From: Citrus sinensis
Taxonomy: Eukaryota; Streptophyta; Magnoliopsida; Sapindales; Rutaceae
Reading direction: 5' to 3'
Length of the DNA: 64,000 bases
Assembly (NCBI RefSeq): GCF_022201045.2
Contig: NC_068561.1
Location: 19,718,501-19,782,500, forward strand
A model generated the notes under the pieces. The model worked only from the letters and a program-made list of their open reading frames with translations. It was not told the origin of the DNA and searched no databases. Position numbers and translations under genes: made by a program. This document shows, piece by piece, positions 15,301-28,678 of the stretch (position 1 is its first letter; each line of letters opens with the position of its first letter).

Positions 15301-17073
15301 AAATATCTAAATAAAAACACACACTGTTTGTGTGTCCGTACAATCTGGGGCTTGCGTCATAAATCTAAATTAATGGTGTTTCAATGTTTTACTTTCAGTG
15401 AATGACAAATTTCAATTTAATTAAATTAGGTATGACCTTTTTTGATCGGTTGACGTTGAAACGTGAAATGCTGATTAATATCTTTATGAGTGTTGTAATA
15501 ATTTAAAATTTGTGATTAAACGCTGTTATTTATTACATTGTCCGTCGGTGAATCTGTACTGTGCGCGTGTGAGCCGCGACGGAAGCTGATTGGATAATGG
15601 AAAAGTGCTGTCGCCCGATATTTTGTGTGGTTGTTGCAGCTGGCTTGTATTTGAAAGACTTCGATTGTGATTTGGGGTCTTCCTACTATGCACCCGGTGT
15701 ATGCATGGTTCACTGTGACATGACATAAAGCCAATTAAATTTTGACATGTGTGCAATAAGCATTGCAAAGTAACCGGTTATTCCGGTTGAATTCACAACT
15801 GCCTTTATTCGTGTGTTTGTGTTCCAAGTTGCGTACACCATGTCACAAGTTCTCTAGTTACTCTCTTATTATCACAACTGTTGCTCAATAATGTCACAGG
15901 TAATCTACTACATGTCACAAGTACTGTAATTGTGTTTTTTCGTCTTAAGTGGCGAACTGAGGTACAAATTTTGTAAGAAACGTTTCCAATAAAATAAAAT
16001 ATTTAATTAATTTAATTAGAATAAAATTATTTTGTGAAAGAAATTAAAATTTAATTTTGAATGATTTTGACCAAAATTTAAGTTATTCTATGTGTTTAAG
16101 AAAATGAATTGTAATTGTTTTAATTAATTGGAAATAATTAATAAATTATGCAACCAAAAAAAAAAAAGCAAAACGGTTAGTTTTGGATAGATTCGAATAT
16201 CTCCCTCCACCAAACTGCAAAAAATTATCAAAAATCACTAAATCATTTATTTTTTAACTTAAAAAGTCTGAAACTCGTATTTTTATATTTGTGCCCTTAT
16301 AAATTATAAATGTTAAAACATAAATAAGATTATATATTATCATAACCTAAATTATGTTTAATAGAAATATAGAATACAACCCTTTAATATTATAAATTAG
16401 TACATGTTAATTAATTTTATTGTAGTTTATAATTTTTTTTATAAAACAATATTCATAAAAATTATGAAAATAAATAATTTTAATTTAAAAAATAAAAAGA
16501 TAAAAATAATAATTGTCTAGAACTATATTATCACAAGTTATAGAAATAGGTAATAATGTTAATTATTAAATTTTATTTAGGTAAAGATAAAAATTAATTA
16601 ATTAGATATGGATTTTTGGAGAATATCTTTTAATGATATTAGCTAAAAAATTAGCTTAATAACTTAATAATGACTGAAAATTTTTATTAAGTTGAAAAAA
16701 CAAATGACTTAATAAATTAACTTATTGAAATTAGTCAATTAAGTCATTAAATAAAAAAATGACTCTTTACACTAATATAATCCTAATTCCAATTAAATTT
16801 TTTCCAAGTGATATTTTTTTTTCAATGGATGGCAGCTGAATTGAAATCAACGGAGATAAACAATTTGAATCATGTGGAGTATAAGATTGTAGAGCGAGAT
16901 TTGGATGCAAGAGACTTCGAAATTATATCATGAAACCTGTTGAAGAAAATCAAAGTAGTGTTAATCAAGATGCCTTAGAGGTGGTATAAAAACTTTATGC
17001 TCTAAGTTAGTGTTGGCATGAATATCATTTCTTAATTTAAACGGCCATTGAAACATTGAACCTTAGTATTGTT

Positions 17074-17106
<33 letters not shown>

Positions 17107-17150
17107 CATATACATACACAAATACATTTGTTGGTGTGTGTGTGTATATA
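17074..17150. repeat. (AC)n and (GT)n microsatellite pair able to form a hairpin
   Basis: A run of 12 AC units (17074-17097) is followed by alternating TA/CA sequence and then a GT run (17134-17145). The two runs are complementary in inverted order and could pair with a loop of roughly 36 bases. Confidence 0.8.
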
Positions 17151-17249
17151 CTGGATGGATTCTAAACTTAAAAAATAAAAAAAATAAAATTTTTTTGGCT
17201 AATTTAAATATTATTTCTGTCACTACATGGCGAACCTATGGATTTAGAT

Positions 17250-17650
17250 TAGGGGAGGCTTGTTTTAATTTAGTAATACATGATAATCTTGTACAAATGA
17301 TCAAATACATTTAAAAAATAAATAAATGTGGGTGTTAGGATTCGAACAAAGGTCTCAATTACTCTAAAACTAGATGAGACCCTTAGTGGTAAAGAAACTA
17401 AGCACTGTCTAAACAGTAGAGATCCAATAATTTATTAATATGTTTTAAATTATAAGACCTCTTTGTAGACTCAAAGTCATTAGGGGAAGGTAATGAACAA
17501 TAAAATGGAGGACCCAAAACTTTAGATTAGTGGAAACTTGGTTCAATCTAGTAATATAAGATAATCTTGCAAAAATGATCAAATATATTCTAAAAATAAT
17601 AAATGTGGTTGTTCAGATTCAAACCAAGCTCTCCATAATTACTATATTAT
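17250..17650. repeat. Diverged direct repeat with tRNA-box-like ends
   Basis: About 110 bases starting near 17250 recur near 17520. Shared blocks include TTTAGATTAG, GATAATCTTG, AATGATCAAATA and AATAAATGTGG, each followed by a GATTCGAAC/GATTCAAAC and CTCT motif. The repeated end looks like an inverted B-box, so these may be old SINE fragments. That class call is a guess. Confidence 0.4.
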
Positions 17651-18199
17651 AGCCATCATGTTTTATTTCACATATTGTTACATTTATTTTAATGTCTTTT
17701 TTAGAAGGACCTTGAGGTATGCTTAAAAGGAAAATTAATGGCCTCGAATGGGAATTTGACCGTATCTTTTCAGATTTTAGATAAATTTAAAAAAAAAAAC
17801 TGCCTAAATATTGTATATCACATATTCCAAAATACAATGTCCCAAATCTTTCATAATTAATATTGAGATGAAAACTATGAATAAGTTGGTGGCCGCGACA
17901 TGAGAGTCGGGATGATGACGATGATGGTAACAACAATCTATCATCATTAGAATGAAAATTTTGTATAAAAAAACTAGGTAGGTAGTTTTGGCCGCAAAAG
18001 GATGATCAATGGAACTTTTCATAAGGGTTAAGACGGTAGATTACCTGCCTAAATGTTAATTTTAGTGTTTCTATATGAATATTATTAAAGAAATAATATA
18101 AATACATAACAAATATGATTTCAAATGCAATAATAATATTAAAGTTAAAATAATATTAACATGGCTTATGTACGTCAATTTAATTAGTCAATGGTTATA

Positions 18200-18310
18200 A
18201 TTATGATTGAATTGAAATTGAAATTGAAATTGTAATGGCAATTGTAATTGTAGTTGGAATTGAAATTGAACTTATAATTGTAATTGGAACTTGTAATTAA
18301 AATTGAAATC
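18200..18310. repeat. AATTGA-type hexanucleotide tract
   Basis: About 110 bases of imperfect six-base units (AATTGA, AATTGT, AATTGG). A minus-strand open frame rich in Asn/Tyr/Phe across it is only low-complexity translation. Confidence 0.75.
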
Positions 18311-19357
18311 ATAATAATAATTAAAATAATTCTATTTTGAATTAAGGATGGTAAATATTTAGAATTATCCATAATATCCACATTCATCCATATCTAATTT
18401 TAGCTGCTTAATATGGATATGGATAACTATGAATATTTGTAGATATTTATTTATTTTTCAAATTCACAAATCATACAAGATATTAATAAGTTAGTAACAT
18501 GATTATTAATTTGTTTTATATTATAAAATTTTAATTATTTGTATTTCCTAAACTCATTAATATTAAAAGCTAATTAAATTTATATTTTATAAACAATAAT
18601 AAATTAACATCACCGGTGTTACTATTCTACCACGATTTGCTACAGTGGTGCCGTCAGAAACAGAGATAAACATAGTAACTGGTAAAATAATCTGAGTATC
18701 TGACAACCCTTATTAGATAGGGCCCACGCTTACCTTCTCTCCCGTTGCCCGCTTCTTCTTTTTTGATTATCCAACCATTGATTTACTTTGAATTAGCATC
18801 GAACGGTGTGAAATTTTTTTATAATTTTTTATTCATCCTGATCTATCGATGCACCTGAACCATTGTAGTCGTGGCCTGTGATTTGTAAGTGATTACGGTG
18901 TCCAAAAAAATTATTTAAATTTACTAATAAGATATAAATTGAGATTAAACAAATCTTTAATCCTCAATTTTATTAAAATTAGAGGCCATTTGGGCTTGCA
19001 GCCGATAATAGTTCGAGCCCATTAAGGGGGCGTTTGGCACCCAATATTATATAGGATTATAACCATGTATTGTATTAAACTAATACGATCTTGTGTTTGG
19101 TAAAAAAATGACTTTGTATTAAACCGCATAATAATATTGTTGCAATACACCGAATGCCGCAAAAAATAAACCCCTGTGGGAGTCATGATTAGGCGTGATT
19201 GCATTGGAAAAGTGGGAGAAATATTTTCTTTTTCAAAACACGATCCTAAGCCACAAAACAAAATTTTTATTCTCGAAACCCGATTTTTCTTCTTCACCGA
19301 AAACAACACAGCCACCACTAGTCAACGCCGTTAAGTGTTCCGACGCAACACCACAAC

Positions 19358-19924
19358 TAGGGGTGGCAAAAAAGCCCGGGCCGGCCCATGCCCGCGGGCT
19401 TAGGCCCGACCCTCACCCATGAGGCCTAGACAAGGGCCCAAGAAAAAAAGCCCGGACAAAGTCCAAGCCCACTGCTTTTTAAAAAAATAATTTTATAAAT
19501 TAGAATAATATAATTAAAATTGAAAATTGAAAAGTAATTTAAAAATAAAAAAGAAAACTTAAATTCTTAACTTATAAATCAATTATGATTCAAAAAAACT
19601 AAAATTATGATACTAAATTCTTTTTTTTGTGTCAATTAATTAAGAGAGCATTTGAATTAGAAAATCAAGTATTAACGAAAATTAAAGTTATGAGTTTTTA
19701 TTTGCTTTATTTATTATTTTAATTTAAAATATTCATTTTCTTTAATTTATTTATGATTGTAATAACTTGTTGCTCATTAATTTATTTCAAATTTACAATA
19801 ATTTAAAATTTTTAAAATAAATAAATAAAGCCCAAGCCCGACCTAGGCCCGTACACTTAACTGACAGAGGGCCTGGACATGGGCTTGAAAAAGCCCGGCC
19901 TAGGCCCATTGTTTGCCATCCCTA
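19358..19924. mobile_element. Non-autonomous hAT element nested in the Harbinger-like element
   Basis: The termini TAGGGGTGGCAAA (19358) and TTTGCCATCCCTA (ending 19924) are near-perfect inverted repeats. The flanking 8-mers ACCACAAC and ACCACAGT fit a diverged 8-bp target duplication. Subterminal GC-rich blocks with repeated GGCCC/GGGCC (AAGCCCGGGCC at one end, AAAGCCCGGCCTAGGCCC at the other) surround an AT-rich core without coding sequence. This is the usual structure of plant hAT MITE-like elements. Confidence 0.85.
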
Positions 19925-22102
19925 ACCACAGTTGTTGCTTCATCGCCCCTGCATCACGCCTTCACGGTTATTGCTCCAAACTGCGCAAAATCCCAAGAGC
20001 TACTCCAACACCACTATGCCTTCTCTTCACCACAAAAGTCATCAAGCAACAAGTTAGTATGGTTTGATTTTTAAATTGATTTATGTTAGGGTTTGATTTG
20101 ACTTTTTAAATTGGTTTTGGTTATGGTTTGATTTGAATTGTTGAATTGGGTTAAATCTTAATTATTAAGTCCAATTTATGCTGGAAATCTTGATGCTTCT
20201 CTGTCGCTCATGGAATTCCAATTATTGATATTGGTCTCTTGACATCCCCATCAGCCAGCACACAAGAACTTGAGAAACTTCACTCAGCTCTCAACTTTTG
20301 GGGCTGTTTCTAGGTCAATTTAATTTTTCCACGTATTTCTTTAATAATTTTGCAATCGACTTGATTTTGGATTTTTCAAACATGTTGAGATCTTGCAAAA
20401 CTTATGATGCTCATATAATTGATAGAAAGGTAAGATCGAAATTTCTAGTGAATTTTGTTACTCTCAATTGGTTACCATTTTTTCCCTAATAAACAATTTT
20501 TGCATAACAAGGTTCAAGAACTGATAGGCAGAAAGCAATGGTATGCATGGGTAGTTATATCCTTCTTCAATGGCCGTATACAGATGCTTAACTTTCTTTT
20601 TATTATAGAGGTAATTAACTATGTTATATTAGCGAAATTAATAATTTTAAAATGCACTAAAATCCATAAGCAAAAGGTGACTGTTGAATGAAGTTTTCAA
20701 TTAAATTTTTTCAAATAACCTTATTTGTTTACAAACATTTTAGTGGCTTTGAATGTAAAACAATTTGACAAGGAGGAATATCAAATAACTTCAAACATGG
20801 ACTGGTTTAACATGGAAAAAAAACTTTGATGTTTTTCGTCCAACCTTTTCATTTTCGTTTTTATTTTATTATTTCATATGCTGAGTTTATAGTTACATGC
20901 TTGAGGATTGAGTTTAGGTCGGTGTTGAAATGATGTTGACTTTCTAAAATTTTAATTATTTAGTTTTTTTTGGATAAATAGATGTTGATTAGAAGGCAAA
21001 TTGGTAATTGGACCAGTGAGATTGATATTTGAAAAGATTGATTTATAATTGAGCAATTTGAAGTTTTTTAGTTGGGTTGTTATAATCATCTTCTCCCTCA
21101 TAATTGGACTGGTGAGACTGGCAGCTAACTTGCTTGAATTGATTATAATCATTGGCATATGCATTTTATGATGATAGAAAATTGAATTGCATTGAATATA
21201 TGCATGTATCTAGGTTGTTAACAGAAATTATTAAGAAAAGGATTCATGTTTGCATGTAGCATGTTCAACCTTTGAGGTGTATTGAGGAGTTCAAGCTGAG
21301 GAAGAAGAAGAACGACAAACTCAAGGCTGAAGCTAAGGCAAGAGGTGAAAGAAGCCACGAGGTTGCATGGTGGAAGGTGCAGAATTGGAAACTATCACTC
21401 CTATTACTTATGATGTCATCAACCATTTAAGAGTGGTTACTAGGTCATTTTTTAAGTTTTATCGTTGTTTTCTTAATTTTTATGAACTTTTGTAGACATG
21501 GTCAACTTATTTGGATGTATCTTCATCTTCAATAGTTTTGTTTTTGGAGAGGAATTATTATAGCAGAAATGTTCATTTTTTATTTGCATTTCATATAAAA
21601 ACAAGAGATATTTTTCAATGCAAAGTTATATGCTTGTAAGGATGTATTATGGAGATCGGTTCAAAATGCGTGTTCAGGAATCATGAAACAAGACGATTTC
21701 TAGAAGCACAGGCTGGCTTTGCTGGGGGCAACAAACAAGTATGACATTGCAGACTTGGAAGATGCTTGAGAGGATAGCACTCTGAAACATATCAATTCAG
21801 GGAATATCCTTGAGAGGTTGCAAGAGGCTTGGGTCTATCAGTTGAACAAGTTAAAGAAATGATGCTTGATGAATTTGTTTGATATTTGCAAGGTATATGA
21901 TATTAGAGATGAAATCAATAACTTTTTCAGGCAAGCAGACCAAGAACTGATGGTGAATATGTTTTGCGAAGTTCTGACGGTTTGGAAATCGGTATAATTT
22001 TCTTATGGAGGTCCTCTAATTCATATTTGCTTGCTGTTGAAATGGTTGTGTATAGTAGTTAGATTTTTTGTCATATACAAATTCAATGATATGAACTTTA
22101 TC

Positions 22103-22655
22103 TACATGTAATGAATCTGTAACTAATAAGATGGTGTGATTATCATTATTTATCGTTGAATGATCTGATTCGATCATTATTTCACAGGCTATCTATTTGG
22201 AAAATGCTGAAAAAATGAATGTTGTGTTGCCGAAATATTTAGGGCCATAAGCTTTAATTTTTATGAGGAATTATGATATTTTTTTAACATTCATACAAAA
22301 AATAATGTTAAATTTCAAAAATTTAAAACTTCATATAGTATTCTTTTAGGTACTAATAAATATTATTTTTTAAATATATACATGTAATGAATCTATAACT
22401 AATAAGATGGTGTGATTATCATTATTTATCATTGAATGATCTGATTCGATCATTATTTCACATGTTATACATTTGGAAAATGCTGAAAAAATGAATGTTT
22501 TGTTGTCCAAAAATTTAGAGCCATAAACTTTAATTTTTATGAGGAATTATGATTTTTTTAACATTCATACAGAAAATAATGTTAAATTTCTAAAATTTAA
22601 GATTTCATATAGTATTTTTTTAGGTACTAATAAATATTATTTTTAAATATATAAT
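22103..22655. repeat. Tandem duplication, 276-bp unit
   Basis: Unit 1 (22103-22378) and unit 2 (22379-about 22655) both begin TACATGTAATGAATCT and run in parallel through TGATCTGATTCGATCATTATTTCACA to GGTACTAATAAATATTA. Part of the unit also occurs at about 59150-59290 in the related element. Confidence 0.9.
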
Positions 22656-22857
22656 TTAAGTTAATTATTAAAGAAATTAATACAGTACAGTGTAACACCA
22701 AACATAATATAACTAAAAATCAATACAGTACAATGTAGCACCAAACATTGTACAACATTATTATAATACATTATTAATGCAATACAACATAATACAATAC
22801 ACCTGCATTAAAATAATGTAATACAGTATAATACAATACAGTGTACCAAACGCAACA

Positions 22858-24276
22858 TAAGTTTATTAGATATTTAGCAGATTTTTTTAACTACATTATA
22901 AGTGTCCCTATATTAGTGTCCATGGCTAAAAATTTAGTTGATTTCAAATACATAATTGTAGATTGTACCAATTTTTTTAAAAAAATTACAAATGTGAAAA
23001 CTAAAACATGCAAAATGTGTTATTGAGTTGTGTTCATGTCGTATCAGTTTCATATCGTGTCAAATTTAGGTCGACCGAAATAAGACTTATTTAATAATTA
23101 TGGTAAAATATTAAGACCTTAACCTGATATGAAAAATAAACGGATTATTTGATAACTCACTTAATACACACACACACACACACATAATTTATCGATATTA
23201 TAAAATATAAATGTCTACCAATATTTTACACGTTTATATTATTGAAGTTCTAAATTTAAATAAAATTTTACAAATAAAATATTATGTATATGTTTATTCT
23301 AAAGAGAGAGGGAGAGAGAGAGAGAATCATATCCAATATTTGAGTTTTGATGACAAGAACTTATAAATTAATTTCGAATAGAAAATATAATCGTGTTATT
23401 GATCAAATAAATAAATTAAGAACTTCTACTTTAACTTTAACCCAATACGAAAAAAAATGTGTCAACTTGGACCCCACCCATTTAATAATCTTATTAAATT
23501 TGACAACCGTACTCATTTATTCGTGTCGTGTTCTTGCCAAATAATTGGGTCATGTCAAATTTTATCAACTTTAGTAAAAATATGTAACTATCAAACAAAA
23601 ATGATAACGATGAATTGACGATGTGAGTAATACTTTCGCACACGATGATTAGGTAACGATGATTTGAGAATTATGGTGAAAGCGGGTAAATGCCATGAAG
23701 GTTAAAATATAAATTCTCTACTATAATGTAACAACAACACAACATATGTTATTTTTATGCGTTGTGTTCTTGCGTTATATGTTTCTCACATTGTCCGAGA
23801 CTAATAATTATTACTGGTGCATGATTCATTCTTGTAAAATTTTTAACTAACTAAATGAAATAAGTTGGTTAACGTTATAGCCATTCATTTATTATTTTCT
23901 CCCTAATTTATAAGATTTTATCACAAATAAATTCTGTTTTAATGATTGGGCCGGGCTAAAACGATTAACGACTAGCCCACTTCAATTCCGTTTATCCAGC
24001 CATCCAGGTAAATGACACGTCGACGTATGAATGCACGTGTACAGCTGTGACCCACCAGTTTCATTTTCTTTCTTTGTTCGTTTCATTTTGTGAAATAAAG
24101 CACAACGCGCTCACTCGCTCTCTTGTCCACGCGCGCTCTCATTTCGACTTCGTCGGCTCCGCTACACAAGACTGAAGAATCACACAAACGAAACTCTCTG
24201 ATCTCACTCTAGGGTTAGGGATATCCCTAATCCGGACACCGTTATCCCGATTCGGTTTAGGATTCGAGAATCAAAG
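22858..24276 (+). promoter_or_regulatory. Spacer and PP2A promoter/5' UTR
   Basis: AT-rich spacer with (AC)n at 23165-23184 and (GA)n at 23302-23325. The sequence becomes GC- and CT-rich from about 24000. Near 24010-24035 there are ACGT-core motifs (GACACGTCGACGT, GCACGTGTAC). A telo-box-like AGGGTTAGGG lies at about 24211. These fit the promoter and leader of a housekeeping gene. No other gene is seen. Confidence 0.45.
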
Positions 24277-27200
24277 ATGGGCGCGAATTCGTTATCCACT
24301 GACACGACCACCGACCTCGACGAGCAGATCTCGCAGCTCATGCAGTGCAAGCCTCTCTCCGAACCACAGGTTCCTTCCAATTAACGCTCGCAATTTCAAT
24401 TAATCTGATCAGCCAATATTTGATTGATTATCAGAAACTTGAAAAATCTTTGTTGAGTATCAGGAGTTAGAAAATGAAATTATCCATTTCTTGTACAAAA
24501 ATGGAAGTATTAAGTATAAAAAAATACGAATAAAGGTCCTTGCAATTAGGTATTATTGGATTTAGGGTTTATAGCGGATGGATACTTCAGATCTCAATCA
24601 TTGATCTGTTTTAGGTATTTGTATTGGCAAAAGAGAAGCTTTATGAAGTTGTATTGGCAAAAGAACAAGATTTGTATGAGTTGCTATTTTTTGTCGTGAT
24701 ATAACAATGATGGCTTGAGGATAATTCGCAAAGAAGGAAACAGTGAATCACATCTTGTAATTGCAGTGTTTTTGCTTAATTCTGGAAGCTCGAAAACTAA
24801 AGTGTTTGTGAAATAGCAACATTTAATTGGCAACTAATATTTACCAACAATGTATCCACTATCCTTGCAATGCTATAAAGGGACCTATCTTGTGTTATGT
24901 TGTCAAAGTGTGTTGTCAGTCTCGCAATTTATAATGCAACTGAGGTGGATTAGTAATCATATTTGATTTGATTTACTGTTCTGTAGGTTAAAGCATTATG
25001 CGAGAAGGCTAAGGAGATATTGATGGAAGAAAGCAATGTACAGGTTGAACCCTTTTATTACTTTTGAACATAACATCTTTTTTTTTTTTTTTTTTCACGT
25101 CTTTGGTTTCTAAGAAGCTTACCTGTGGTGGTATTATTCATAATCTTGGGAAAGATAGGCATCTTCTTTGGAACTAGATACTCTACTGTTGGTTGCCTTC
25201 AGTTGGAAATTTATTATCTTGGTTCTGAAATCCCGGTCTCAGTGTAATTGTTGTCCTCCTTTTCTTTTCTCGTATTTCACCACTCTGTAGATGTTATACT
25301 CTTATGTTGAAATGCTGAAGCATTGATATTTTCTCCCTTCTTTTGTATCTCAGCCTGTGAAAAGTCCAGTGACAATTTGTGGCGATATTCATGGGCAGTT
25401 TCATGATCTTGCAGAACTTTTTCAAATTGGCGGGAAGGTATCAGTTTTGACTATGACTATTTTTGTATTTAGTTTTCTGTTTTAGGGTTTCTGTGTGTAT
25501 TTTATCATCTTTTATTTTGTTGGAAAGTGTCCTCAAGAGGTGAGTCAAAATGGTACCATTTTGGTTTGATTTATGTTAATTGACTTTCTGAAAATCCATC
25601 ATGAATAATGCTTTTAATGGAACTCTCACTACTTAATAGCTGCTATACATCCTGATTTAAAGACTGCTTTTTGGTTTTCTCCTTCATGCTTTACTTGTCT
25701 GCTTTAGGATAGGATACTGTGTTGATTTTTTCTTGAACTTCCTTCATATTGATTTAAATCTGATCTTTATTTTAAATTGGCAGTGTCCAGATACCAATTA
25801 CTTGTTTATGGGAGATTATGTGGACCGTGGGTATTATTCTGTTGAAACAGTTACGGTACGTTACATTTAATGTCAGAGTATCTTTTCCATGTTATTATAA
25901 ATATTAGTACTATATAACATCTACAAGTGTCAAAATTAGTACCACCAGCTGATAAAATTGGTTTAATTAGCCTTTTATCCGTTTGGAGTGGTAGTCTTCT
26001 ACAATCAAAAAACGCTGTGATTGATTTATCAAACCTTAGTTCTTATCCTTCCTCTCCTCACTTCCTCTTAGTCTTCGTGCTGTCTGCCTTGGGATGATGT
26101 ATTACTTGGCATAAAATGTTGCACTCAGGAATGCTGACACCTTTATATTTTCAGTATAGCAGCTTCATTGGATGTCAATATGGAGTGATGTTTATGAATC
26201 TTATTCGTGGCTTTTTATAGATACTGAAATTCCTCAGTACTATTTTGAAAAATATGTTTTCCACAGCTCTTATCTGTGGACTTTGGTTTTGGAGAGAGAA
26301 TTTTGGATTTATTTGATTGCTTTACTGGTAATTTCCTTAGTGTTGCACCTGAAGTTACTTATTGATTCTGAGTTGGGTGTTCATACAGCTCTTAGTGGCC
26401 TTGAAGGTGCGGTATCCTCAGCGGATCACTATTCTTAGAGGAAACCATGAGAGTCGTCAGGTTCACTCTCGCAACCTTTTCTTTCTGCTTTCATTTTCTC
26501 TGTTAAAAGTCCTCTTTTTTTTTTTTTTTAATTTGGGGTGAATCTATAATCTCAGTAAATCCTGTCTACTGTACTATTCATAGTGTAGAGATATGGTCTT
26601 TGAAATTGAGCGGGAGTCTTATTTTGTTCATCGGAATTTATTCTACTTTATTAATTTTTATTTTACATAATTGTGGATTGGATCTGTAGACTGTTCAATG
26701 AATAAACTAAATATTGCTTTCATTTAATCTGCTACAGATTACTCAAGTTTATGGATTCTATGATGAATGCCTACGGAAGTGAGTTCTCTACGCACAAACT
26801 TTATTTAAGAGATCATAATGAAAATCATGTCTTGATTTTTGCTGCAAAGTTATTTTCTGGATAACTTCCAGTTCATCAGTTTATCAAAACGTATTCTCTA
26901 TTCAAATTAAGATAACATTATACTTGCGAGTTGAAAACTCCTGTAAGATGTCACTCAAGCTTGCTATCATTGATGCAGTACTGCTTTTATAACAGTATAC
27001 TTACATCAACTTTTCTGCAGAGTGGCAGAAAGGGTAATTTATTTTTCAACTTTTCCTTTATCACCCTTGGGAATTCCATTTGTAATACATTGCTGCAAAG
27101 AATTTTATTACTAAAGACTTCATACTTAGTTTGTTATTTCTTTGATGCTGAGATATTGGCTCCTTCGTGTTGGATTGAATTCCTATTGGAATGCATCATC

Positions 27201-28678
27201 TCCATGATTATATGGACTTAAATGTGCAACTAACATAGTTTATGCTGTTCAGCTGCAAAGAATTATCTCATTACGGTTTATTTACAGGTATGGCAATGCT
27301 AACATTTGGAAGATTTTTACTGACCTTTTTGACTACTTTCCGTTGACTGCCTTGGTAAGTGGAAGTAAAATTTGATGCTAGCCATTTTGGTTGAAAGTTA
27401 TAAATGAAGTAAATACAAGGAAGCAACAGTTAGTGCACCTACCTTAGCCCTTATGCATTTTAATTGTTTGATCTAGATGTTTGCTTAGCTTTAATTCGTA
27501 TTGGATGGGGCGGATGTGGTTCTGAGTTTACCTTTGTCATGACTCAGCTCACTTCTGCGCAAGTGTTTTTATGTATAGTGGTTGTAACTTCTGAATTTCG
27601 TTATGGATTCCACTAGGACTTTTATGTTATCACATTATTTTCCGATCATAAGAATTGGCAAATTCCAGGATTTAATTTTAAGGAACACACTGCAAATTCT
27701 CCATTTCCAGTAGGGTAGGAATCTTAAATATATTGCTATTATGATGCTGGGTGGCTGCTTAGCTTCCAAAATTAATTTTTTTAATTTTATATTGGTGAAT
27801 AAAAAATGTGATTCTAATCAGTTGTAAGGAACCCCTTTTTTTATGCTGGTAGTCAAAAGGTTATTTAACTGTTGCTAAAGTTCTATGTTTTCATGTGTAG
27901 GTAGAGTCAGAAATATTCTGTCTGCATGGTGGGCTGTCCCCTTCAATTGAAACTCTTGATAATATCAGGAACTTTGATCGTGTTCAAGAGGTTCCTCATG
28001 AAGGGCCCATGTGTGATTTGTTATGGTCTGACCCAGATGATAGATGTGGTTGGGGTATCTCACCTCGTGGTGCTGGATATACTTTTGGCCAGGTACTGTA
28101 CTCTGAATTTCTACCTTTTGTTATTCAAAGTTAGCTCTCATCGATGTTTTTAATGGTAATTGCACTTATTCTTCAATTGTCTATCTTAACTGTTGGATTC
28201 TGTTTGCAGGACATATCTGAACAATTCAATCATACAAACAACTTAAAATTGATTGCTAGAGCTCATCAACTGGTCATGGATGGATTTAATTGGGCGCATG
28301 TAATATTTGACTTTCAGATACTTACCAGATAATAATCTTTTTCCCTTTGATAAAAGAATATTATATGTATTATCACAATGATTCCTTGGTGCAGGAACAA
28401 AAGGTTGTTACTATATTTAGCGCACCTAACTATTGTTATCGCTGTGGCAACATGGCTTCTATCTTGGAAGTTGATGACTGTAGGAGCCACACGTTCATTC
28501 AGGTATTCCTCTCTTCTGTTTCCCCTAAAACTTGAAAGTGCATCCCTTATTGCTATATTCTGATGATGAATTTGTACTTGCGTAAAACTTAATAAACTTT
28601 GTCTTGTTACAGTTTGAGCCAGCTCCTAGGAGAGGAGAACCAGATGTTACACGCAGAACACCTGATTACTTCCTGTGA
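24277..28678 (+). CDS. PP2A-4: Protein phosphatase 2A catalytic subunit (PP2A-3/PP2A-4 class)
   Basis: Eleven exons: 24277-24369, 24987-25043, 25354-25437, 25784-25855, 26389-26460, 26738-26778, 27288-27354, 27901-28092, 28210-28299, 28395-28502 and 28613-28678. They join in phase with GT-AG borders to exactly 313 residues, the usual length. This is the Ser/Thr phosphatase that assembles with A and B regulatory subunits. Metal-binding and catalytic motifs are intact: GDIHGQ (60-65), GDYVDRG (88-94) and RGNHES (119-124). The C-terminal TPDYFL, the site of methylation and phosphorylation, is complete. The N-terminus MGANSL and the LAELF segment mark the PP2A-3/4 subclass; LFQIGGK has Gln where I recall Arg in Arabidopsis. 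The LPP-delta gene converges from the other side. Symbol by class, with moderate certainty for 4 versus 3. Confidence 0.98.

Larger units (their letters stand above)
15301..19025. other. AT-rich gene desert
   Basis: No coding region with recognisable similarity. It holds the CA/GT microsatellite pair, a diverged direct repeat at 17250-17400 and 17515-17650, and the AATTGA-type tract at 18200-18310, listed separately. The remaining sequence is AT-rich with simple runs. Confidence 0.5.
19026..22857. mobile_element. PIF/Harbinger-like element, about 3.8 kb, degenerate
   Basis: The left end reads GGGGGCGTTTGGCAC after TAA (19023-19025). The right end reads GTACCAAACGCAACA before TAA (22858-22860), giving imperfect terminal inverted repeats and a TAA target duplication. 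The right terminal 500 bases (tandem 276-bp units, then an AATACAGTACA...CCAAACG block) are shared with the elements at 41799-42420 and 58559-59440, which supports one family. The inside has no intact transposase. At 21250-22000 there are short coding-like pieces with stops that I cannot assign. Two abutting elements instead of one remain possible, because the left subterminal sequence differs from the right. Confidence 0.55.

Noticed and set aside
15148..15768. Several frames of 70-85 residues upstream of the helicase
   Set aside because: They have no similarity, overlap on both strands and lie in promoter or spacer sequence.
18184..18387. Asn/Tyr/Phe-rich 67-residue protein
   Set aside because: It is a translation of a hexanucleotide repeat tract.
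28144..28563. Small open frames within the PP2A gene as separate genes
   Set aside because: They are exon sequence read through introns, or the wrong frame over the real exons.
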